64,000 nt of DNA, from assembly GCA_028456385.1 (NCBI GenBank), contig JALNQF010000038.1, forward strand, positions 124,001 to 188,000. Reading direction: 5' to 3'. The translations under genes were made by a program, and so were the position numbers. Shown piece after piece: positions 43,042 to 53,600 of this stretch (position 1 is its first letter; the number at the start of each line of letters is the position of its first letter). This DNA comes from Ophiosphaerella korrae (lineage: Eukaryota > Ascomycota > Dothideomycetes > Pleosporales > Phaeosphaeriaceae). Under the pieces are notes generated by a model. That model was not told where the DNA came from, did not search any database, and saw nothing but the letters and a program-made list of their open reading frames with translations.

Positions 43042-44069
43042 ATGAATCTAATACCCAGCGTCTTGTATGCCGACGAGAATTACGCCACATGGCTTATCCT
43101 AGGCGCAAGCAGAGGCATTGGTCTGGAATTCGTTCGCCAGCTACTGGCCAAGGGCGAGCGCATCATCGCTACCGTGCGCGAACCGTTTGCCGCCCATGCA
43201 TCCCAGCTGTGGGGGCAGGCCGGTAGCGACCATGGGCGCTGCCAGATGTACACTTGTGATGTCCTATCTGAGCAAAGCATAGAGGTATGTCTGCGCCCTG
43301 GCCATTCCAACCTCCACTATCCCTAACCCCCAAGCAGAAATTCGTCGCCCAGATAGCCATGATACCCAACCTTAAAATCGACTATGTCGTGCTCAATGCT
43401 GGAGTATTGCGATATCCAAACGTACGTCAACCTTCAAACGTCTATGCAGATTAACTATAGAAACCCTACTAACCCTTGCAGAGAGCCAGCGAACTGTATG
43501 TCTTCCCCTCGTCCCAATCTTACTGATTCTGGCTAGGGCGTGCATCCTCCGTGCACTTGGCTGAATCTGTGCTTATCATTTCTCCACAGTTCCTTCGACG
43601 AGTTTGCTTTTCACCTGCATACAAACACTATTGGCCCTATCATCACTGCCAACAAGCTACTGCAAACCAATATTCCTATTGGTACCATTGTTTTCATGTC
43701 CAGTGACTCTGGATCTCAAGGTAACTTCCGCGAGATGGAGGATGGATTCGCGGCCTATGCTGCCTCCAAAGCTGCTTTGAATATGGCCGTCAGGCATCTA
43801 GCCGCCGAACTAAAAAGGAAAGATGATGATACTATCATTCTAGCCATGCATCCGGGAGAAGTTGCAACAGATATGGCCAACGTTCAGCTATCCTGGGAAG
43901 TACAGGGTATCATCACCCCAGAAGAGTCTGTCACTAAAATGATTGAAGTAATAAAGAGCAAAGGTATACAACACAGTGGTACATTTTGGACATGGGAAAA
44001 CAAGGTCAGCCATTTTCATTCCACCGTTCCCATTTGTATAGCTAATATATTTAGCCATATGTTTGGTGA
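43042..44069 (+). CDS. short-chain dehydrogenase/reductase
   Basis: NAD(P)-dependent oxidoreductase of the classical/C-factor-like SDR group, substrate unknown. Five exons (43042-43284, 43338-43421, 43482-43495, 43590-44004, 44055-44069) join in frame to 256 residues. The nucleotide-binding motif is GASRGIG (in place of TGxxxGxG), followed by NAG and FMSSDSGS. The catalytic YAASKAA is present, with MHPGEVATDM downstream. Exon 3 is only 14 nt. The last exon codes only PYVW and stop, giving the aromatic C-terminus usual in this group; reading through instead yields an unrelated tail. Confidence 0.88.
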
Positions 44070-44233
44070 ACTGTTCCCGTAGAATTGGCAGTCTCCCCAC
44101 ATGATTATACCCTTTACATTGCACATACTTAGAATTAACCTCATGGCCACGCTATGCAAACTCTTTTGCGAGCGTGCTTTTTTTGACAACTATCAATTTC
44201 CCCTCAATATTACCTCCTACCGACAGTAATGGA

Positions 44234-46096
44234 TTACTCGATCTCACCGAACAGTCGGCGAACAAGATCTGTATCCCAGTCTAGGCGAGCTTCTCGTGTG
44301 GGCAGCTTTTCTGTCACACCTAAAGTAGATCGGAGCGTCGTGAATGGGCGCCGACAACTCGGACCCGAATCCAGCTCCATTGAATGAATCATGTCCGTTG
44401 CTTCCTCGCCCCGCTGATGTCTACCCTCCATCTCCACTCGTGCATCCACTGGAGCAGCACGGTCTGGCAAACTGGTGATCGATTGGGACGACCCACTGCA
44501 TACTTCAGCTTCAGGATCAAATAAATCTATCCTTCCTCCGTCATTCGTATCGGTCTTAAACAAGTTCTGTACGTAGCGGCTCTTTGATCTAGGTTCTTGT
44601 CCTATAACCGAGAGTTGTTTAGCTGGCTTGAGACGGCTGCCTGCTATGAGCTTTTCAGATGCATTGTCTTTCTGTTTCAATGCCAACTTCCTGTTCCTCT
44701 TTTTCCTCTGTCTCCTTGCTCTATATGCTTCGTTTCTCCTATGCAGCTTTTTATTGGCAGAATCTGAGTTGATCATGTCCTCGGCTTGCCATTCATCACC
44801 AAGTTCGTTTTTCACTTTTTTCTGCTCTATCCCACCTACAGTGATTCTAGGAGATTCTTGAATATTCCGGGTATGGCTGGACCTGGGTCTTGTGGCGAGC
44901 TGGTGCGTTGACGTAACCCTGCCGCTCACTGGATACTCATAAGCTGGAGTTATGGGGAGTGTACCACGTTTTGGTGGCGTTGACGGTTCGTTTTTGACAT
45001 TGCTAGTGCTGCGGTTAGTTTGATTTATGCGAGCAGGACAAAGCGGCAGTATGCAAGTTCGGTTATGGCTGGAGATGTTTGGCGGTAAGGCTACTGTCGC
45101 ATGAGGACTGTCTAGGTTGTGTGTATAAGTGCAATTACTCGTTGAGTTCACTTTGCTTTTCGGGATACAATAGCCTTTGTGATACCAGTAAAAGCATACC
45201 GGAGCACAATTGCTGGATACGCGAGGTCCTTTAGGGGCAAGAGCAAGCGGATCATGCGAGCTGCTAACGTGTGCCCTACGCTCTTCCCTATCCGACACAA
45301 GTGAGGGATTTGCTGAAAGAGCAGCAAGATATGGGGGGTTGCTGAGGCCCTTGCTCGTACTGTTCTTGCGCCTTGCCAGAGTACCCGAGTGGCTGAGTGA
45401 CAGCACAGTCTTGTTTTTTGGGGCTAAGAACGATAGTGGAGGTGCATACTTAGAGACATCGATATAGTCCATGCTGTTAGTTAAAGGCAGTAGAGTAGAC
45501 TCGAAATTTGATTTCAGAACTTCCGTAGTAGGCTTGGAAAGAGAACAAGCGTCGGGAGCAAGCGAGGTCACCATATTCTCTTTCTCGTAGTTCTTGTCGA
45601 CATTCTCAATACTTATTAAAAAAGTTAGTCTTCTGGCTTATAACTGGTAGTGAAGCGCTAATATTGCTTACTCTGGCAGTAAAGGCAGACTGCTGGATCC
45701 ACAGTCTTCTTTCCGTTCGCTCTGAGTAGCCAGGTCGTATCGCAAAGGACAAAGCGGTAATTTGCAAAGTCCAAAGTGCACAAAGCCAGGCGGTGGATTC
45801 AGAGGCCAGGCCGGATGGACCATGTGGGCAAGGTTGCACTGTTCGCCGCGACGACAATTGCCATGATACCAGAAGAAGCAGATCTCGCGTGGTGGACTCG
45901 ATGGAGTTGGACTTGATGAACCATCGCCTTTGCCTATGGCCGTATGAGTTACGCTTAGTGGTGTAAAATCTTGCGCGTTCCCGGACTTCCAGAATTCTGA
46001 ACAACCACATACACCCTCTTGCAAGTCGTTGGCAAGAGGACACACGGACTTCCCTAAGGTCATGCTTAATGGGGTTTCCGCTCTCAATGAAGCCAT
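44234..46096 (-). CDS. protein with a duplicated CCCH zinc-finger module
   Basis: Exons 46096-45672 and 45611-44234 (GTAAGC..AATAAG intron, with branch ACTAAC) join to 600 residues. There are two finger-like segments: Cys73-His91 (CFFWYHGNCRRGEQCNLAH, spacing C7C5C3H) and Cys281-His306 (CFYWYHKGYC..CTYTH, spacing C8C11C3H). Each is followed 20-22 residues later by a near-identical C-x-LPLCP-x-R (111-119 and 328-336). The rest is Ser-rich and disordered, with a strongly basic patch (RARRQRKKRNRKLALKQK) that could bind RNA or act as a nuclear signal. CCCH fingers usually bind RNA; the C-x-LPLCP element is not part of any module I can name. Confidence 0.82.
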
Positions 46097-46615
46097 GATA
46101 GGCTAGCTAAACAACCATATGTTTAGGACGAATTGCGCGACTCAGGGTATGTCGAGGGCTTCCCAGAGTCGAGATATAGTTTAGAAGCAGTCGTAATATG
46201 GACCTATTGGGAGGTATGTTGAGGCTAGGGCTGGGAAGAGCGGCAAATTTGCTGTGGTGTAGTGTTGTCAAAGTCGACGTTACGCCCAGGTGAGAGCACC
46301 AGTGATGTTCGGTGTTTGCAAGCTACCGAAAGAGGTGAAAGAAGTAACGTTCACCTCCACCTTATGTTACTGTCAAAACTGTATTCATGCATTGATAGTT
46401 CCTTCAATTCTGATGAAGCCCAGGTATTTTAAGCCTTTTTTTTAACTGACCTCAACTAGACGTAGAAGGCACATGTCACTACTGCGTTGATGCATTTCAA
46501 AGTAGTCAAATAGAATTACCTATTTCCGGCTGTTTATGAAAGTCGGGCACTAACCATAGGAATCAACCTATTCATTTCACTACATTCTCCATGAACTACA
46601 GGAATGCCAATATAC
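46097..46615. other. intergenic region
   Basis: About 520 bases upstream of the CCCH gene and downstream of the oxygenase gene. It is A/T-rich and nothing is recognised. Confidence 0.5.
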
Positions 46616-48112
46616 TTACCACAGCCGGCTCAGAACATGCGAAGCCGCCTTCAGCGATACCAATGTGCTCACACCGGCTGTGCCGATGAAAACCGCCAAA
46701 CTTTTCAAGTTCCTCATCTCCAAGCTTGAATTGTTCAACTTCCTCTCCCCAATGTCGCCCAAATTCGTCAGTGTATCATATTGCGGCACATATTTGAAAT
46801 CAAACGTAGTCTCCATACCACCAAGACCCCATTTCGCTTTGATAATAGCGTCCCAAACAATCTTCTTGGATCTTTTTATATGAGCCTGGTCCAGAGAAGG
46901 AAAGGCTCGATAAAAATAGCAGTAAAACATGAAGAAAAGGCATTGGCCAGCCATTAAAGACCAGTAGTACAACGATACTCTTTTGAGCCCTAGTCTGTCG
47001 GAAAGCGCATTGCCGTTCAACCATCGTGTACTAGCGGTCAGCATATCTGCGGATACGTATGTTGGAGGTTCTTCCTTGAGAGCGAAGATAATGTTATTAG
47101 CCATTGTCTTGGACATATCTGATGGATCCACTTCAGTATAGAATAGAGTCTCCAAGGCTGCCTTTGCCTTTGACCGCGTTGAAAAGCATTCATCGGGAGT
47201 TCCGAGAAGATATGCGATGTAGCGCCATAGAGCAATGTAATCATCGGCCTCCTGGTTGCTCAGAAAGATCCCTTGCCGGGGAAAGCTGAACCATATCAGG
47301 GACGACGAGAAGGTGCCAATTGTTGCAATTTGATCAAGGTCATTTACGGGTATACCCCATTCCTTCAAGTTAAAGTAACTAGGCCTTTGTTGCGCCAGCT
47401 TAATGATACGTTGACGGACCGCAGCGTGCAGTAAACGAACTCGTACTGACGAGGCATGACCCTCTCCACCTGGCTGTATACCTTCCAAGCTTCTTGTACA
47501 CTGCAATATATGCTGTGTGGTCTCAAACAATCTTCGTCGGGCGACCTTGGTACTGAAGCCACCAGTCCTTGCTAGGGTTTCTACGACTCGTGCCGCCCCC
47601 ATACCACCCAACAATGACTGAAATGTCAGGCCAGTAAGAGCTGGTCCAACATATCGATAAAAGACATCTTGTCCCCTTTGAATTTGATCCCAGTCCACCC
47701 AATCTGGGATAGTAGTAGCTTCTTGCCACATCTGCTCAAGTTTAGGGTCGGACAAATGATGCTCCTTTAACAGTGCATAAAGGTCACGCTGTGGTGCCAG
47801 TATGATTTCGTTCTTTCGTTCCCGACTGCCTAAAGCTGAAGAAGATTCAGGCTGATTGACATTGCTCCGCGGTAACGCATTGTTGTGCGGTGGCGAAATA
47901 CCATTGAGTATGTCCAGGCATTCCTCGGCCAAAACATCGTAAGATCGTTTTAGGCGTTCAACTTGCTCGGAAGTAAAGTGATGTTCGGTCCATTCGAATT
48001 CGTAGCCCCAGCAACTGCTCTGTGTTAGCAGATACGATCCTACTACTGCTTAGGTCGGGACTTACGCCCTGGTGTTTTTCGTGCGGCTGCGAAATGGGTT
48101 AGGCCAAGCCAT
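46616..48112 (-). CDS. mpaB/rubber-oxygenase-like (DUF2236) protein
   Basis: Exon 1 (48112-48066) and exon 2 (48017-46616) join across a GTAAGT..AGAG intron, giving 482 residues. The body matches the layout of fungal DUF2236 proteins related to ER-bound oxygenase MpaB and latex-clearing haem oxygenases. It shows a W-x-x-W segment (PDWVDWDQIQRGQDVFYRY), GPALTGLTFQSLLGGM, HAAVRQRI, the block ALWRYIAYLLGTPDECF, and two hydrophobic stretches (LYYWSLMAGQCLFFMFYCYF and the C-terminal VFIGTAGVSTLVSL). It is probably membrane-associated. Substrate is unknown and haem ligands cannot be fixed without alignment. A GTAAGT just before the stop leaves an alternative short last exon possible. Confidence 0.72.
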
Positions 48113-48725
48113 GATATATCAAAATGTTTAGAATAGATTGATATAACTTTCTATAGCGGAAATTTTTGAAAAAGGGAAGGAGAAAGTAAGTAAATGGATA
48201 GTTATAACATTAGGAAGTAGCAAAATACCGTCATATGATACCGAGGCGCTAGTTTGGAGAACGATCGACCTCCACTTTGTCGCACTCGGCATGACATCTT
48301 CCTGACTACATGCGGCTAGAGCATGAAGTGACACTTTTCTAGTATTGTTTGCTTGTGGTAACTATAAAACCGTCGTTTAGAGACACTGACTCTACTGCTC
48401 GACGTCATCGGGTATGATCGCATAGCTGGGCTGACCAGAAAAGGAGTGAGACGCTGTGCCGAAGCCTGTATGAATATGATAATTAAAATTTTGATGTTAG
48501 CTAATAGATATGCTGTAGATACCGAGCCATTTAGTGTTGAAAGATTAGACATGACTTTAGTGTCAGTAAGGACGAATCGATCACGTGTTAATTATAGAGA
48601 ATTATGGCGCATGCGCTCGTCGCAGCCAGGGCTAGTTAGCGTTGGGTGCCCGTGCGTAGATTTTTTCCAAGTCAGTATCGATGCGAGCAACACCATGTTC
48701 ACCATACATAAACACGCCGACAGTT

Positions 48726-49442
48726 ATGGCTTGTCGCAATTGCACCCGAATTACATTAAGTCTATTCATTCGATCATTGGCAGATGCCAATTCCGTAGTC
48801 GTCCAACGTCGTGGGGCATCAAACATAGCGCAACCATCCCGTTCCATCTCAACTGCTCGTCGAATGCTCAGATTTGAAGAAGCAAACTTACAACCACCGA
48901 AGCCGACAATTGAGGGTATCGCTGAAGGAAATGGGTTCGTGAGCAAGAATGAGCGCCTGTCATGGCAAGTCCAGAAAGCAGCTCTAAAAGAAAAGCTTGG
49001 AGGAGAATCCTGGAATCCGCGCAAGAAACTCTCGCCCGACACAATGGACGGCATACGACACCTCAACAGCACCCAACCCGAGATATTCACAACACCCGTT
49101 CTCGCAAAACACTTCAAAGTGGCTCCCGAAGCCATACGACGAATTCTGAAGGGCAAGTGGCGACCTTCGGATGAAGAGCACGAAGCACGGTTGCAAAGAT
49201 GGGAAAAAAGAGGCGAACGAATATGGACAAACTTGGTGGAGATGGGTGTTAAGCCGCCAAAGGTATGGCGAGAAAAGGGCGTGGGGAGGGCAACTAATGG
49301 AGCGCGACCAAAATGGAAGTCAAATCAGAGGAACATGGTGCAAGTGAGAGACAGCACGAGCAATCAGATTTCGATACCAGTTGTGGATGGGTCAAGCAAG
49401 ATGAAACCAGGGAAGAAAGTACCGCTAATAGAACGACTTTAG
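48726..49442 (+). CDS. RRG9: mitochondrial Rrg9 (required for respiratory growth 9)
   Basis: Neugrin/Rrg9-family mitochondrial protein needed to maintain mtDNA or mitochondrial translation in yeast. Single exon of 238 residues from ATG 48726 (an in-frame ATG at 48681 would add 15). The N-terminus is a presequence rich in Arg/Ser (RRGASNIAQPSRSISTARRM). The family core reads KLSPDTMDGIRHLN, then TPVLAKHFKVAPEAIRRILK, KWRPSDEEHEARLQRWEKRG and ERIW. The C-terminal 60 residues are basic and unstructured. It diverges from the oxygenase gene at 48112. Confidence 0.9.
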   Translation: MACRNCTRITLSLFIRSLADANSVVVQRRGASNIAQPSRSISTARRMLRFEEANLQPPKPTIEGIAEGNGFVSKNERLSWQVQKAALKEKLGGESWNPRKKLSPDTMDGIRHLNSTQPEIFTTPVLAKHFKVAPEAIRRILKGKWRPSDEEHEARLQRWEKRGERIWTNLVEMGVKPPKVWREKGVGRATNGARPKWKSNQRNMVQVRDSTSNQISIPVVDGSSKMKPGKKVPLIERL

Positions 49443-49862
49443 TCTTGATATCAAGATATTGATGTATGATCACGAGGAGTGATGCCGCAATTATGGAATA
49501 TTATGACTGAGATTTTATCCTACTTGGCCAAATTGCTAACAGTGGGGAAGCCCACAAGCTCAGGCTTCCTGAACATCAAGACCAGAAATGAACCTGTCCG
49601 AAAGAGTTCCAGATATATATTTTATCATATTATCAAATCACATGGTAAGCCAAACCTTGTTTTCAATCATGATTACATTAAAACTATTGTAGCTATTGTT
49701 TCATCCGACTTATTGCAAGTGCAAAGTCTCAACCCAAAGATGCTGCAAAGTGGTATCTTGCGCTTTTCACAAACAAAATTCGACGAGGACACCGCCGCGT
49801 AACCGATCCCAAACTCCGCATCCGAAAAAGTAATTGTCGCTCCTTGTCCTCAATCGGTTTGC

Positions 49863-50306
49863 TTACGCGCCATACACGGCCGCACTAGCAGAGTTTACGC
49901 TGCGGTGATGCTCAACGGTCTTGTTTTTGATGGAAGTCCACATCTTCTGGTAGTTCCTTGGGGCCTGGGACTCTGTCTCATGGCGCACACGCTCGGCCTC
50001 AAAGCTGGCTTTTGGCTTTGCGACAACGGAATTGGAGCGCGAAGATGCTGGGGTAGCAATGCCCGGAGAGTAGAAGATGGAGTAGGCTTCATTCATGTCG
50101 TGGTGGTGTTGCTTGATGGCCTTCCACGCCCTGGTGATGTTGCGGTCGGATTGGGCTTCGACTGATGTGGTGGATGACTTGCGGGATGTAGAAGGTGTGG
50201 AAGAAGGAGAGACTTGTGGAGAGTAGGTGGCCTGGTATGCGGCGTTAAGGCTGTCGTGGTGTGCCTTTGCGTGGGCGGCAATAGTAGAGAAGAAGTTGGA
50301 TGGCAT
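49863..50306 (-). CDS. small protein with three internal repeats, unknown function
   Basis: Single exon of 147 residues starting MPSNFFSTIAAHAKAHHDSL. Three related units can be seen: FFSTIAAHAKAHHDSLNAAY (residues 5-24), then AWKAIKQHHHDMNEAYSIFY (about 60-80), and MWTSIKNKTVEHHRSVNSAS at the C-terminus. They share an aromatic, an Ile, paired His, and Ser/Asn/Ala-Tyr about 20 residues apart; Ser/Thr-rich linkers separate them. No signal peptide or membrane segment. I do not recognise a family. Confidence 0.7.
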   Translation of the reverse strand: MPSNFFSTIAAHAKAHHDSLNAAYQATYSPQVSPSSTPSTSRKSSTTSVEAQSDRNITRAWKAIKQHHHDMNEAYSIFYSPGIATPASSRSNSVVAKPKASFEAERVRHETESQAPRNYQKMWTSIKNKTVEHHRSVNSASAAVYGA

Positions 50307-51117
50307 TGTGGGTGTAGTTGATGTTGATATAGCGTGAAGAGGATTGTTTGTCTTGAGAGTCGATGCCTTGTTCGAAGATGTGCTTGCTGGTGAGGTCTTT
50401 GCATCCTGTAGGCTGGCCCGTCCTTATATACTTTAAGCTCTTTGCTTCCATCATGTCCTATGACACCCACTAAACATGGCTGCTACACCAACGACCCCAT
50501 CAGTCATGAAATTTTTATTCAACACGCCTTGCACACGCCTTGCGCATGTCCACCAGTATTCAACGTCACCCAACCTATGACACGGGTATGCTCAGCCCAC
50601 CCAATCACACGGCGGAACAGCTGACAAACCCACAATATTTTGTCAGCCGGGGTCCGTGCACTGTGGATTCTTCCATGTTTTAGCTATGGAAAACTCACGC
50701 CCTTCGGACAAGTCGAGTTTGCGCCCTGGGGCTTGTCAACCCTTTCCCGACGGATGCAGTGCACGTATACGCCAGTCGTGAAAGAGAATTTTTGACATAT
50801 CCTCCAACGGCAGTCTTCTAACACTTAACGGCATGGCCCAATGAAAATTTGCTATTGGGTGTGCCATGGCCGTGGGCCAACCACGTGCCGATGCGGCTGC
50901 CCGCATGTAGCCGCATCACAGCAGTGTAGCGAGACCGCTTGGCAACATGGTTATGTTTGGAGTGGAAAGTGCTGGATGGTGGTGTTGCATTGGGAGTGGA
51001 TGTTTGTACGTAAAGTGTTGGACGGGTGTGGTTGACGGTCTGGTGAAGGGGAAAAGCGAGTTTAGCGTGTGGTGTGATTGCAACAATGACCAATGACGTA
51101 TCGATGCAACCGTTTCT
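50307..51117. other. intergenic region
   Basis: About 800 bases between a minus-strand start and a minus-strand stop. Short frames only; no RNA gene or repeat recognised. Confidence 0.5.
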
Positions 51118-51972
51118 TCACGAACTCCATCTCATGAAGCCAAAGATGGTATTGATCAAGACTCCCATGAACACGGCCAACTGCCTTCTCCTGCTCCATA
51201 CGCCTTCCTCTCTAAAACCCCAGACCAGGGCGCCCAAGGGCCAAAAGAAGCCCGTCATGTAACCCCACAGCATGTCGTCCAGGCCACCCTCCTCGACGGC
51301 AAAGCCTGCGCCCCAGCCCGTGTCGGCACCGTCGCCAGTGAGCGCGGGCGAGGGGTCGGTAGCGGTGCTGTCAAGCCACCGGTCCTCCAGCACGCGCATC
51401 TCGGCGGGCGAGGGCATGGTGTCGGGTGTGTGGGTGAAGGAGAGGTTGGTCTGGAAGTGCGAGCGCAGTGATGCGACTTCCTGGGCCGTGAAACCGGATG
51501 CGAGGAGGCGGTCGAAGCCCTGGGCTTGTGCCTGAGCCTGGGCCTGCGGATGGGCCTGTGTTTGGGCCTGCGACTGCGACTGGGCTGGGGACCGGGCCGC
51601 CGTGGAGCTGCTGGCGTGCGTGTCTGCATACTGCTGCTGCAGCGCCGCCTGGGTGCTTTGCGCGAGCGTCTCTTCACCAGCCAGCTCCTCTGCCGACAGC
51701 ACATCGCCAAGCGAGCAGTGGATGTAGAAGCTGTCGCCTCGCAATGCACGTGGCGACAGCCGCAACGACGTCGCCAGCGGCTGCGCGTCGGCGAGCACCT
51801 TGCCTGCATAGATCAATCGCAGACGCGCCCGTCCATGTTGCGGCGGCAGATGCTGGCGAACCAGCTGCTTCAGGCAAAGGGTGGTGGTGGTGTCCGGGCT
51901 GGAGATGGAAAGCGGCAGATCTGGCAGCGAAGCCGTGAAGCGTATAATTAGGTAGACGACCTGCTCTGCCAT
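51118..51972 (-). CDS. DSC3: DSC E3 ubiquitin ligase complex subunit 3
   Basis: Golgi-membrane subunit of the Dsc ubiquitin ligase that activates the SREBP transcription factor under low oxygen or sterol in fission yeast and aspergilli. Single exon of 284 residues from ATG 51972. An N-terminal ubiquitin-like fold spans about residues 5-90 (LYLIIRF-type strand, RLRLIYAGKVL). A low-complexity Gln/Ala stretch (about 110-152) follows, then a conserved DUF2407 C-terminal region (GFDRLLASGFTAQEVASLR, RVLEDRWLD). Two transmembrane segments close the protein (about 236-252 and 264-280). Its start is only 108 bases from the divergent Dabb gene. Confidence 0.9.
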   Translation of the reverse strand: MAEQVVYLIIRFTASLPDLPLSISSPDTTTTLCLKQLVRQHLPPQHGRARLRLIYAGKVLADAQPLATSLRLSPRALRGDSFYIHCSLGDVLSAEELAGEETLAQSTQAALQQQYADTHASSSTAARSPAQSQSQAQTQAHPQAQAQAQAQGFDRLLASGFTAQEVASLRSHFQTNLSFTHTPDTMPSPAEMRVLEDRWLDSTATDPSPALTGDGADTGWGAGFAVEEGGLDDMLWGYMTGFFWPLGALVWGFREEGVWSRRRQLAVFMGVLINTIFGFMRWSS

Positions 51973-52080
51973 GTTGGAGGTCGAGGGGCGGCGGGCCAAA
52001 CGCCGGGCTGTCCAAGTCGACACCCGGCACCTCGGGACTAGGTATCTCGTAGTCATGACCACATAAACCACATACACACC

Positions 52081-52473
52081 ATGGCAATCATTCACATTGT
52101 CCTGTTCGAATGGAAGCCTACATCGACTCCAGAGCAGATCGAAGAAGTATGCCCTTCGCCAACCGGGCCGCTTCATTTCACCACCTTCGCTAACCACGCC
52201 TTGCAGGCATGCATGCGAATGCTCGCCTTGAATGAGAAATGCATCCACCCAGTCTCCCAGAAGCCCTATATCAAATCACTGTCGGGTGGAAGGAACAATA
52301 GCTCAGAAGTTCACCAGGGATCCTTTACCCATGGCTTTGTTGTTGAGTTTGAAAGCGTCCAAGACCGGGATTACTATGTACATGACGACCCAGAACATCA
52401 GGACTACATCAAGTTTGCAGGAGAGGTTGTGCACGAGGTAAAGGTGCTTGATTACGAGCCTGGAAAGATGTGA
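52081..52473 (+). CDS. Dabb (stress-responsive A/B barrel) domain protein
   Basis: Two exons (52081-52146, 52207-52473) give 110 residues forming one dimeric alpha/beta-barrel domain. IIHIVLFEWKP carries the conserved His of the family, followed by the helix TPEQIEEACMRMLALN. Late strands are FTHGFVVEFES and YYVHDDPEHQDYIKFA, the latter the family's C-terminal signature. Dabb proteins occur as stress proteins, decarboxylase-like enzymes and small-molecule cyclases; which one applies here cannot be told. It is divergent from DSC3 and convergent with ISA1 (74 bases between stops). Confidence 0.88.
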   Translation: MAIIHIVLFEWKPTSTPEQIEEVCPSPTGPLHFTTFANHALQACMRMLALNEKCIHPVSQKPYIKSLSGGRNNSSEVHQGSFTHGFVVEFESVQDRDYYVHDDPEHQDYIKFAGEVVHEVKVLDYEPGKM

Positions 52474-52547
52474 TATAGTGTAAAAATGCTATGCCTAGAC
52501 CCAACGCCAAATATGCCTTGTCATATAATGCTAGAATTCTAAGGGTA

Positions 52548-53221
52548 TCACGATACGTTGAATGACTCACCGCAGCCGCATTGCTCAGCTAAATCTGTCA
52601 GCCGACGTTTGTGCGTCTATGATGCCTCTACTCACTAATGTTGGGGTTTCTGAAGATGAAGCGCTCGTTCAGTTTGTCTTCCAGCCAGTCCATTTCGCTC
52701 CCAATGATGTTCAACAGTGCCTTGTTATCAATCAAGACCTTGACTCCGTCTTGCTCGACCTGCTCGTCCAGCGCCGAGGGTTTATCGACGTATTCCAGGT
52801 GGTATGCCAACCCAGAGCATCCCTTTGCCTTTGTTCCTATCCGGATAAGCTTTGGCTCCGGCTGATTGAGCAGGTCTCTTAGGTGTGCGACCGCCGAAGG
52901 CGAGAGCTTGATAGTCGCTTTCCGAGGCCCAAAGTTGTATCGTCGCGGTCGAAGCGGTTTGGCGGGGGCTGCTTGGCTCTTCTGTGCCTCTTCATCTACT
53001 CGACCTATACTCGTTCTGTCTTTCGGTGGTGGCGCAAGATAGGGTGAAGGCGGTTGATATGCTGTCCCAGTCTGCATCTGTCTCTTGGACGATTGGCAAC
53101 AACGTACTGACGATGAGAAGCTCCGCATACATTGCAAACGTGCGTGGCGACAAGAAGCGGCGGCTTGCTGGGTTATGGTAGGTACGCGTACGAAAGCGCT
53201 AGTGGTGCGTAAAAGAGACAT
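52548..53221 (-). CDS. ISA1: mitochondrial iron-sulfur cluster assembly protein Isa1
   Basis: A-type (HesB/IscA) scaffold or carrier for [4Fe-4S] cluster maturation in mitochondria. Exon 1 (53221-52636) and exon 2 (52588-52548) join to 208 residues. A long basic mitochondrial presequence precedes the HesB domain from about residue 104 (KATIKLSPSAVAHLRDLL). The three ligand cysteines are present: one in KGCSGLAY and two in CGCGESFNV. That second motif is coded only by the short exon 2; without the intron the protein would lack both C-terminal ligands, which is the main reason to accept this intron. Confidence 0.93.
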
Positions 53222-53600
53222 GGTCGTCAAGAAAACTGACGCGCTAAGTTTTATTGTCTATAGGGAGAAAGCATTCATAGCTGAGGATGATGACCAGGTT
53301 CCAATACTAGTCACACCAAATTCGCATACGGCTATGTCATCTGCGTCCACGGCAACTCCCGGCTCATTACCAAAACACGCGCTCTGGTTGGTCAGCGATG
53401 ACCGACTTGGCAGGTCATTCCGATATTCCGATATTCCACCTATTTACAATTCAATCTCTTATCTACTACCTGTCTATGGCTCAAGCTAAAAGAAAGCGAA
53501 TACCTATCACCGCCTCTCTCCCACCCACCGCTATTGACCCCAACTTTTCCCACCAATTGCCAGCGAGACTCGTTCGTGGCCCAATGATAAGCTACAACAG

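Noticed and set aside
45360..45395. tRNA A-box-like sequence (ccgagtggctgag)
   Set aside because: Lies within the CCCH-protein coding exon and has no matching B-box or cloverleaf.
51498..51951. Plus-strand frames of about 140 codons opposite DSC3
   Set aside because: Antisense of the low-complexity Gln/Ala part of DSC3.
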